Origin: Bacteroidota bacterium | Lineage (GTDB): Bacteria; Bacteroidota; Bacteroidia; NS11-12g; UBA955 | Length of the DNA stretch: 12,586 bases | Reading direction: 5' to 3' | NCBI GenBank assembly: GCA_947450015.1 | Contig: CANFUB010000049.1 | Location: 1-12,586 of the forward strand | Shown here: positions 6,643-12,586 of the stretch, piece by piece | Numbering within the stretch: the first letter of the stretch is position 1 | Layout of the letters: each line of letters begins with the position of its first letter | Notes under the pieces: generated by a model | The model's input: the letters and a program-made list of their open reading frames with translations, nothing else | Databases searched by the model: none | What the model was told of the DNA's origin: nothing | Program-made: the position numbers and the translations under genes

Positions 6643-9069
6643 ATGTTGAAATTGAATTGTTTTTTTCTGCGAATTGGGCTCCTTTTTCTAACAAGTTTTT
6701 TTACTGCGCATGTTGTCTTGGCACAAAATACAAATGTTACAATCTCTGGTGTCGTTAAAGATTCAAGTCTTAAATCAGCCATTGCCTTTGTAAATGTTGT
6801 ATTAAAAACTGAAAAAGATACTGCTTTTATAGCTGGTGTATTAACCAACGAGGAAGGTCGATTTACGCTATTGAATATAAAGCCAGGAAATTATTTTATT
6901 GAAGTTACTTACATTGGCTATGTTTCAAAATTACAAACACGCTATGTAGGGAGTCTCTCAGAATATTTAGATCTTGGTATAATTGAAATGGTTCAAACTA
7001 GAAATGTTATCAATGGTATAAAATTTACGGGTGCATCGAGCGATAATATTAAGTTAGATAAAAAGGTTTTTACCACAAGCGACAATATTAGTCAATCTGG
7101 TGGATCTGTTTTACAAACGATGCAAAATTTGCCAGGGGTAACCATTCAAGATGGTAAAATACTTTTGCGTGGAAATGATAAGGTGATAATTCTTATAGAT
7201 GGTAAACAAACGGCATTGACTGGTTTTGGTAATCAAACAGGATTAGATAATATACCAGCATCTTCTATCGAAAGAATAGAAATTATAAATAACCCATCTT
7301 CTAAATTCGATGCGAATGGCAATGCGGGTATTATTAATATTATTTATAAAAAAAATAAGAAAGATGGCTTTAATGGAAAGGTAGGTTTAGCAACAGGGTT
7401 AGGCGCACTATGGGTGCGTAAAGATAATTTGCCAAGCATCAGACCACAGTATATAAGAACACCCAAAATCAATCCTTCAATTTCTCTTAATTATAGAAAA
7501 GGAAAAATTAATCTCTTTTTTCAAGGCGATTATTTATATACACACACTTTGAACAAAAATGAATTTGTTACACGTAATTATGATAGTGCTGCAAGTGTTA
7601 ATCAACAAACCAAAAGAAATAGAAACACTGGTTTTATTACCACAAAGGCAGGGATTGATTGGAATATAGATGAGCGAAATTTACTCACCGTTTCAGGATT
7701 GTATGGAAGAGAAAAAATACTTGACAATGGCGATCAACCGTTTTTTAATGCCGATTTATCATCACGTTTAAGGCTTTGGGAGTTTCTTGAAGATGAGTTG
7801 AAGACCACTGTAATGGCCACCGCAGCTTATCAGCATAAATATAAGCAACCGGGCAAACTTTTAAATATTGGCTTCAATTATACGTTTCATAGAGAAGATG
7901 AAAAATATTTTTTCAATAATATCTTACCTACTTATAGCGGTAAAGATGCCTTTAAATTAATATCAGATGAACAAGTAGCCGACTTTAATTTAGATTACAT
8001 AAAACCATTAAAATATGGTCGATTTGAAAGTGGTTTTAAATTTAGAAAAAGAGGCATACCAACCAATATGCAATTTATTCCTGGCTATAAGTCACCACTC
8101 GATACCAATGCAGGTGGTTGGGCAACTTACAAGGAAATTATACCTGCACTTTATGGAATTTATATTTTTGAAAATAAAAAAATTGAGTCTGAAATAGGTC
8201 TGCGTTTGGAATATGTGAATTTGCATTACAATGTGAATCCCGAACATATTACCTATAAAAGCAGTGGTTATAATTATACGCAGCCATTTCCAAGTATTCG
8301 ATTGGCGTACAAGTTGAATGATAAACGGAAAATTAGTTTGTATTACAATCGAAGGGTAGACAGACCAAATGAAGTTGATATACGCATTTTTCCTAAGTAC
8401 GATGATGCAGAAATAATTAAAGTTGGTAATCCAGCTTTAAGACCCCAATTTACAAATTCATTGGAGCTAGGCTTCAAAACCAATGCAAAGAAAAGTTATT
8501 TTAATACCTCGGTTTATCACCGCATGGCAAATGGCACTATTACAAGAATTGCGAGTACTGTAGGATCGAGTAATCTGATTTATTCTATTTTTCAAAATGT
8601 AAATAAAAGTTTTAATACAGGGTGTGAAATGGTTTATTCATTAGATGTCGCGAAATGGTACTCATTTAATCTAAATGTAAATGTATACCGCAACCAAATT
8701 AATGCTTTCACAGTAGTTAACAAGTATCCAATTACCCATACTTTTTCGGCAGCCAAAGCGGAAATGATTTCTGGTAACTTAAAATTAAATAATAAATTTA
8801 GATTGCCTAAAAAATACGAGGCGCAAGTAACTGCCACTTATTTGGCGCCTGATATTGTGCCACAAGGAAAAATTAATGCGCGCTTTTCTGTCGATTTAGG
8901 AATCCGTAGAACCATACAAAATGGGAAAGGCGAAGTATTCTTAAATGCTACCGATCTTTTCAATACCTTAGTAATTAAAAGAGAAATACAAGGCAGTGGT
9001 TTTAGTTATATCAGTACCGATTACTACGAAACCCAAGTGGTGAGAATCGGTTATGCGTATAAATTTTAA
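6643..9069 (+). CDS. TonB-dependent receptor, outer-membrane beta-barrel family
   Basis: From the ATG at 6643 the protein has 808 residues. An in-frame ATG at 6619 would add MAPLYFEF, but the later start gives a normal signal peptide (MLKLNCFFLR, a hydrophobic core, then VVLAQ) and the earlier one overlaps a promoter-like motif. A carboxypeptidase-regulatory-like domain follows (ISGVVKDSSLKSAIAFVNVVL, to about residue 105). Next is a plug (VLQTMQNLPGVTIQDGKILLRGNDKVIILIDGK, then IERIEIINNPSSKFDANGNAGIINI, about 130-235). The rest is a barrel of the type often called outer membrane beta-barrel family protein, ending VVRIGYAYKF with a terminal Phe. It differs from the first receptor in its shorter plug. 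The ligand is unknown, and no partner lipoprotein gene is adjacent. An AT-rich palindrome lies 28 bp after its stop. Confidence 0.9.
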   Translation: MLKLNCFFLRIGLLFLTSFFTAHVVLAQNTNVTISGVVKDSSLKSAIAFVNVVLKTEKDTAFIAGVLTNEEGRFTLLNIKPGNYFIEVTYIGYVSKLQTRYVGSLSEYLDLGIIEMVQTRNVINGIKFTGASSDNIKLDKKVFTTSDNISQSGGSVLQTMQNLPGVTIQDGKILLRGNDKVIILIDGKQTALTGFGNQTGLDNIPASSIERIEIINNPSSKFDANGNAGIINIIYKKNKKDGFNGKVGLATGLGALWVRKDNLPSIRPQYIRTPKINPSISLNYRKGKINLFFQGDYLYTHTLNKNEFVTRNYDSAASVNQQTKRNRNTGFITTKAGIDWNIDERNLLTVSGLYGREKILDNGDQPFFNADLSSRLRLWEFLEDELKTTVMATAAYQHKYKQPGKLLNIGFNYTFHREDEKYFFNNILPTYSGKDAFKLISDEQVADFNLDYIKPLKYGRFESGFKFRKRGIPTNMQFIPGYKSPLDTNAGGWATYKEIIPALYGIYIFENKKIESEIGLRLEYVNLHYNVNPEHITYKSSGYNYTQPFPSIRLAYKLNDKRKISLYYNRRVDRPNEVDIRIFPKYDDAEIIKVGNPALRPQFTNSLELGFKTNAKKSYFNTSVYHRMANGTITRIASTVGSSNLIYSIFQNVNKSFNTGCEMVYSLDVAKWYSFNLNVNVYRNQINAFTVVNKYPITHTFSAAKAEMISGNLKLNNKFRLPKKYEAQVTATYLAPDIVPQGKINARFSVDLGIRRTIQNGKGEVFLNATDLFNTLVIKREIQGSGFSYISTDYYETQVVRIGYAYKF

Positions 9070-9447
9070 AACTTAAACACAACTTAGTTTATATATCCTA
9101 TATTTCAAAATATAGAAAATAGTTTCTTTGCAATTAAACTAAAAGATAAATTTTTCTAATTTATTCAGTTTCTAAATAATGTAGGTAGTGGCCTCATTTG
9201 TAATTCTTTGCAAATTTTAATAAAAAGATACGGAATTGTTTCTTGTAAATCACTAAATGTCAGTGGCATAGTCTATAAATTTATTTCAATTGTGGTCAAT
9301 TTTTAATGAAAAGCCAATAACCTCAGATTTGGTTTTTAAAACAATAGGATTTTCATTTTGTTTAATAAAAGTTAAACAGTGAAAAAACACTTTAAAATGG
9401 GCGGAATCCGAAAAGCCATAAGAGTAGGAATAATTTAATATAATATA
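9070..9447. other. 378-bp AT-rich intergenic region upstream of the rhodopsin gene
   Basis: No substantial ORF is visible. It contains a perfect 18-bp palindrome CTATATTT-CA-AAATATAG (9098-9115), a TAGTTT/AAACTA inverted pair around CTTTGCAATT (9120-9141), and an AGTG-A6-CACT mini-hairpin (9378-9391). A 13-codon ORF at 9397-9438 (MGGIRKAIRVGII) ends 9 bp before the rhodopsin ATG. I find no exact TAnnTTTG promoter box; the nearest matches are TTTCTTTG and ATTCTTTG, each lacking the TA. The length suggests a promoter and 5' leader for the rhodopsin gene. Confidence 0.6.
9098..9115 (+). repeat. AT-rich palindrome after the second receptor gene
   Basis: CTATATTT and AAATATAG are exact inverted arms with CA between them. 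It lies 28 bp after the stop but has no T run, so it is at best a weak terminator and might instead be an operator. Confidence 0.35.
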
Positions 9448-10167
9448 ATGGAACATTTAAAAATCGCAAGCGATAATTACGTAGCATTTACGTTTTTTAT
9501 CGGAACAATGGCTATGATGGCCGCTTCAGTTTTCTTTTTCTTTGAGTTAAACAACACCTCTCAAAAATGGAGAACATCCGTTTTGGTTTCTGGTTTAATT
9601 ACTTTCATTGCAGCAGTGCACTACTACTACATGAGAGGTTACAATTTAGAAACAGGTGAGTCTCCTACATTTTTTAGATATGTAGATTGGATTCTTACAG
9701 TGCCTTTGATGTGTGTTGAGTTTTATTTAATCACCAAAAAAGCAGGTGCTAAAATTGGCTTATTATGGAAATTAATTTTCGCTTCATTGGTAATGTTGGT
9801 GACAGGTTACTTTGGCGAAACATTAGACAGAGACAACAGTGTTATGTGGGGTGTTATATCTGGTGCTGCGTATTTTTATATTGCATACTTGGTATGGTTT
9901 GGCGAAGTTGCAAAACTTTCTCAAACAGCTGGACCACAAGTTGCTAAAGCAACAAGAGTATTGGCTTGGTTTGTGTTAGTAGGTTGGGCAATTTATCCTT
10001 TGGGTTACATCCTTGGTACGCCAGGTGGATTATTCGGAATACAATTAGTTGCCGATCCAGCTGCTGCATCACATGCAATGGATATTGTATATAACATTGC
10101 TGACGCAGTCAACAAAATTGGATTTGGTTTGGTTATTTATTCATTAAGTAGAACAGAAGAAGCTTAA
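9448..10167 (+). CDS. Light-driven proton-pumping rhodopsin (proteorhodopsin/xanthorhodopsin type)
   Basis: This is a 239-residue seven-helix retinal protein of the inner membrane. Helix C reads RYVDWILTVPLMCVEFYLI, giving the DTE proton-pump motif: Asp80 (acceptor, PR Asp97), Thr84 and Glu91 (donor, PR Glu108). Met88 is at the spectral-tuning site (PR 105), typical of green-absorbing Bacteroidota pumps. His58 matches PR His75, which partners the acceptor. Helix G has YNIADAVNKIGFG, with Asp219 and the retinal Schiff-base Lys223. Helix F carries GWAIYPLGY. In helix E, WGVISGAAYFYIAYLVWFG aligns without gaps to bacteriorhodopsin 137-155 and puts Gly135 at Trp138, equivalent to xanthorhodopsin Gly156. 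A carotenoid antenna could therefore bind. The gene is followed by its own terminator, then by the retinal-synthesis gene. Start 9448 gives a normal-length N-terminus. Confidence 0.97.
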   Translation: MEHLKIASDNYVAFTFFIGTMAMMAASVFFFFELNNTSQKWRTSVLVSGLITFIAAVHYYYMRGYNLETGESPTFFRYVDWILTVPLMCVEFYLITKKAGAKIGLLWKLIFASLVMLVTGYFGETLDRDNSVMWGVISGAAYFYIAYLVWFGEVAKLSQTAGPQVAKATRVLAWFVLVGWAIYPLGYILGTPGGLFGIQLVADPAAASHAMDIVYNIADAVNKIGFGLVIYSLSRTEEA

Positions 10168-10193
10168 TCCTATAAAATAATTTTACAACAAGC

Positions 10194-10235
10194 AAGAAGG
10201 CTATTTCGGATTAACTGAATAGCCTTCTTTTTTTT
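10194..10235 (+). terminator. Intrinsic terminator after the rhodopsin gene
   Basis: AAGAAGGCTATT (10194-10205) and AATAGCCTTCTT (10218-10229) form a perfect 12-bp stem with a 12-nt loop, followed by eight Ts (10228-10235). It lies 26 bp after the rhodopsin stop and 32 bp before the crtY-blh start, so rhodopsin mRNA should greatly exceed any read-through into the enzyme gene. Confidence 0.92.
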
Positions 10236-10267
10236 AACAATCATTTCGAAAACGAAGCCCTCAAAAA

Positions 10268-12322
10268 ATGACTACAAAGAATCGAGAAATTGACGCCAAG
10301 GGCACCATCTTTGATTTTGTTTTTATTGGTTTAGGAGCTAGCAATAGTTTACTATTGAAATCGATTTCAGAACAAGCAACACTTAGTACTAAAAAGATTG
10401 CTATCATAGAGGCTGATAGCAAAAATACAAATGATAAAACCTATTGTTTCTGGGCCGAACCAAGTGCCCCGATTGTTACTGAATTAGCGCCTTTAATTCG
10501 TTATCGGTATGATTCGATTATTATTAATCGCTTACCTCAACAGGTAATTAATAATCATCCCTACCATTACATTAGTAGTATAGATTTATATGCTTATACT
10601 TCGCAGTTGGTTCAACAACATCATTACCCCATCTACCGACATAAAGTTGAGCAAATAGAAAGTCATGCTGGCATTCAAACCATTCATACCAATAAAGGTA
10701 CAATTCAATCCTATTTTATTTTTGATAGTCGCCCACCTACCTACAAAGATTTACTAAAAAAGGAGGTGTATCTTCATCAATCTTTTTATGGTCTCCATAT
10801 TAAATGCGACCGCGATGTATTCGATGAGAATTCATTCGAGATGATGAATTTTAATGTTGATCAAAATGAATTTACCCAATTCATATATATTCTCCCATTT
10901 TCAAAACGCGAGGCATTGATTGAATTGACCAGGTTTGGGTCACAAAAAATCGAAATCGATTATGCTAAAACCATTCTAAGTGAAAAGATTCATAAAGATT
11001 TTGGTGGTTACGAAGTTGTAGCCGATGAGTCGGGTTGTATTCCCATGACTACTTTTTTGCAGCCAGCGAATGAAATTCCTGGCATCCTAAATACAGGAAG
11101 TCGTGCAAATTTAATTAAACCGAGCACTGGCTATGGATTTAAAAACATGTTTGCTTTCTCAAAGATGGTGACGAATCATTTGTTAAAAGATGATTTAGAA
11201 AACTTTAATCAGTTATCATTAAAATCAAAACCGAGGTTTAAATTTTACGATCATTTATTGTTGATTATTTTGTTGAAATGGCCGCACCTTGGTAAGTCTA
11301 TTTTTTCAACCTTGTTCAAACAGCAAAACATAAAAACGGTCTTCTCATTTTTAGATGAAAAAACCAGCCTTTTTCAAGAAATAAAAATATTTTCAAGGCT
11401 ACCTTTTAAACCCTTTTTACATGCAACACTGATTTATTTTTGGAAGTTTTTTCAACCCCGCTATTTTTATGTGTTATTGCTGGTTCTAACTTATTTAATG
11501 CTTCAAATATGGAATGAAAAACTTGCAGAATATTTTGGTTACTTTATAACCATCATAGGCTTGTTACTATTTGGTATTCCACATGGGGCTGTTGATCAAT
11601 ATTTGCAAGGGGAGAAGGACAAAAAACAGCACGCAGTATTTATTATAAAATACATTGTTTTAATTGGGTTGTTTTATGCGTTATGGCAATTCTTTCCGTT
11701 GCTTTCTTTTGTATTTTTTATTTTGTATTCTGCTTTCCATTTTGGGGAATCAGAGTTAGAAGATGCCAATGTGAGTTTAGCTACAATATGCGCTAAATTT
11801 AATGCCTTTCTGATGGGTTTATCAATCGTAGTATTGATAGTTTTTTCCCATTTCGAGGAATCGAACGTCATAATTCTAAAAATGACACATGTCCCCAGTT
11901 TTAAAATACATTCGTCCTTACAATTTTCAGGAACTGTTGTTGCATTAGCAACACTTTTGTTGGTAATGTTTCGGCACAATCTGCATAGAAAAAATAAGGC
12001 CATAGGCATAATAACTTTGTTGCTGCTAGGCTTTTTTACACCTTTGGAATTTGCTTTTGCACTGTATTTTATTGGGCAACACAGTTTTAATGCTTGGCAA
12101 CACATTAAAATTCGTTTAGCATTAGGATCATTGCCTTTATACAAAAAGGCTCTGCCATATACCCTAGGCGCATTAATGGTTTTCGCTTTAATGCTAATTT
12201 ATAGTAATGAACTCCTAAGTTTAAACAAAAATTATTTGGCACATTTCTTTATATTCTTGGCTTGTATAAGCTGCCCACATTTTATCTTTATGCACTTTTT
12301 CTATAAAAATAAGAATGTTTGA
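10268..12322 (+). CDS. crtY-blh: Fused lycopene beta-cyclase and beta-carotene 15,15'-dioxygenase (CrtY-Blh)
   Basis: One uninterrupted 684-residue frame joins two enzymes usually encoded separately. Residues ~14-315 are a CrtY-type lycopene cyclase: dinucleotide-binding FDFVFIGLGASNS (15-27), TYCFW (58-62), FDSRPP (152-157), QSFYGLHI (171-178), MMNFNVDQ (192-199), CIPM (257-260), KPSTGYGF (284-291). Residues ~400-684 are a membrane Brp/Blh dioxygenase: GIPHGAVDQ (436-444), FHFGE (490-494), GQHSFNAWQH (603-612), CPHFIFMHFFY (669-679), with candidate iron ligands His439, His491, His605 and His671. A linker of about 85 residues with basic and hydrophobic stretches joins them. The protein would close both lycopene ends to beta-carotene and cleave it to two retinals for the adjacent rhodopsin. 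The length equals the sum of a normal CrtY (~390) and Blh (~280). In-frame Met411 could allow separate translation of the second half. The position four residues after His605 is Ala, where some Blh enzymes have His. Confidence 0.93.
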   Translation: MTTKNREIDAKGTIFDFVFIGLGASNSLLLKSISEQATLSTKKIAIIEADSKNTNDKTYCFWAEPSAPIVTELAPLIRYRYDSIIINRLPQQVINNHPYHYISSIDLYAYTSQLVQQHHYPIYRHKVEQIESHAGIQTIHTNKGTIQSYFIFDSRPPTYKDLLKKEVYLHQSFYGLHIKCDRDVFDENSFEMMNFNVDQNEFTQFIYILPFSKREALIELTRFGSQKIEIDYAKTILSEKIHKDFGGYEVVADESGCIPMTTFLQPANEIPGILNTGSRANLIKPSTGYGFKNMFAFSKMVTNHLLKDDLENFNQLSLKSKPRFKFYDHLLLIILLKWPHLGKSIFSTLFKQQNIKTVFSFLDEKTSLFQEIKIFSRLPFKPFLHATLIYFWKFFQPRYFYVLLLVLTYLMLQIWNEKLAEYFGYFITIIGLLLFGIPHGAVDQYLQGEKDKKQHAVFIIKYIVLIGLFYALWQFFPLLSFVFFILYSAFHFGESELEDANVSLATICAKFNAFLMGLSIVVLIVFSHFEESNVIILKMTHVPSFKIHSSLQFSGTVVALATLLLVMFRHNLHRKNKAIGIITLLLLGFFTPLEFAFALYFIGQHSFNAWQHIKIRLALGSLPLYKKALPYTLGALMVFALMLIYSNELLSLNKNYLAHFFIFLACISCPHFIFMHFFYKNKNV

Positions 12323-12476
12323 TTCAGAACAAAGTCAATTCTTAGACATAGTTAAATTCTTCTTATTTAAAGTTATTAGTGGTCAATTTCAGCACGGCTA
12401 ATTTTATTGTTTAACCTTCAATTGATGATCTCTTAATTTTTATTTATTATTGCGGTTAATAATTAAATTAATTTAA
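12323..12476. other. Intergenic region after crtY-blh
   Basis: AT-rich, 154 bp. I see no convincing terminator hairpin with a T run and no TAnnTTTG promoter box. A 28-codon frame starting inside the crtY-blh stop region (12315-12401) has no recognisable content. Confidence 0.4.
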
Positions 12477-12586
12477 ATGAAAAAAAACTACACAAAAACA
12501 ATCTTACTACTTGTGGTTTCCTTTGTGCTTTCCATGAGTACCATTAAGCTAGAGGCGCAAGTGGTAAGCAATGAAAGTTTTGACAA
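12477..12586 (+). CDS. Secreted protein, 3' partial
   Basis: The frame starts with ATG at 12477 after an AT-rich leader and is open to the window end (36 full codons). MKKNYTKTILLLVV and the hydrophobic run to MSTIKLEAQ form a typical Sec signal peptide with probable cleavage just before or after the Gln, as in many Bacteroidota secreted proteins. The mature start VVSNESFD loosely resembles the opening of choice-of-anchor or cleaved-adhesin domains found in type IX-secreted proteins, but too little is present to assign a function. It may be an independent gene, as 154 bp separate it from crtY-blh. Confidence 0.75.
   Translation, partial: MKKNYTKTILLLVVSFVLSMSTIKLEAQVVSNESFD

Noticed and set aside
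6600..6848. Minus-strand ORF of 82 codons over the start of the second receptor gene
   Set aside because: Antisense to a clear signal peptide and regulatory-like domain, with no domain of its own.
9448..10167. Sodium- or chloride-pumping rhodopsin
   Set aside because: The helix C motif is Asp-Thr-Glu, not NDQ or NTQ, so an outward proton pump is the better call.
11674..12144. Minus-strand ORF of 156 codons inside crtY-blh
   Set aside because: It lies entirely antisense to the Blh membrane helices; its composition reflects the reverse of hydrophobic codons and no family is recognisable.
12315..12401. 28-codon ORF overlapping the crtY-blh stop (MFDSEQSQFLDIVKFFLF...)
   Set aside because: The overlap could suggest translational coupling, but the peptide is short, resembles nothing I know and ends without a following gene, so chance is more likely.

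Overview
The window is AT-rich DNA from a member of the Bacteroidota, probably an aquatic, pigmented member of the Sphingobacteriia/Chitinophagia/Saprospiria side of the phylum. The evidence is two TonB-dependent outer-membrane receptors with N-terminal carboxypeptidase-regulatory-like domains, a lipoprotein with a Cys-Lys-Lys start, a TAnnTTTG-type -7 promoter element before the tmRNA gene, AT-rich leaders with almost no Shine-Dalgarno sequences, and a proteorhodopsin/xanthorhodopsin-like gene with its retinal-making enzyme. All recognised genes are on the + strand.

Layout. (1) 1-5211: an uptake cluster made of a TonB-dependent receptor (5' end outside the window), a beta-helix-like lipoprotein 39 bp downstream, a very strong UUCG-capped terminator, and a secreted calcineurin-like metallophosphoesterase. 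(2) 5212-6642: a stable-RNA and small-mobile-element region. It holds ssrA (tmRNA, tag GDNNFAMAA), its bidirectional terminator, a long two-part palindrome, a solo GIY-YIG nuclease gene, and a second, 95% identical copy of the post-tmRNA terminator block. (3) 6643-9069: a second TonB-dependent receptor of the outer-membrane beta-barrel type. (4) 9448-12322: a phototrophy pair. A DTE-motif proton-pumping rhodopsin is followed by a single 684-residue protein that fuses a CrtY-type lycopene cyclase to a Brp/Blh-type beta-carotene dioxygenase. (5) 12477-12586: the start of a secreted protein cut by the window edge.

How the parts work together. The fused enzyme would turn lycopene into beta-carotene and then into retinal, the chromophore of the rhodopsin next door. 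The earlier carotenoid genes (crtE, crtB, crtI) are not in the window. The rhodopsin has a glycine where bacteriorhodopsin has Trp138, the position that leaves room for a carotenoid antenna in xanthorhodopsin, so a light-harvesting carotenoid is plausible. The first cluster could capture and dephosphorylate a phosphorylated substrate at the cell surface, but that is inference.

The observations most worth following up are the CrtY-Blh fusion beside a fenestrated rhodopsin, and the GIY-YIG gene enclosed by 82-bp direct repeats at the 3' end of ssrA together with a family of CCCTGnAGC-bounded hairpins.
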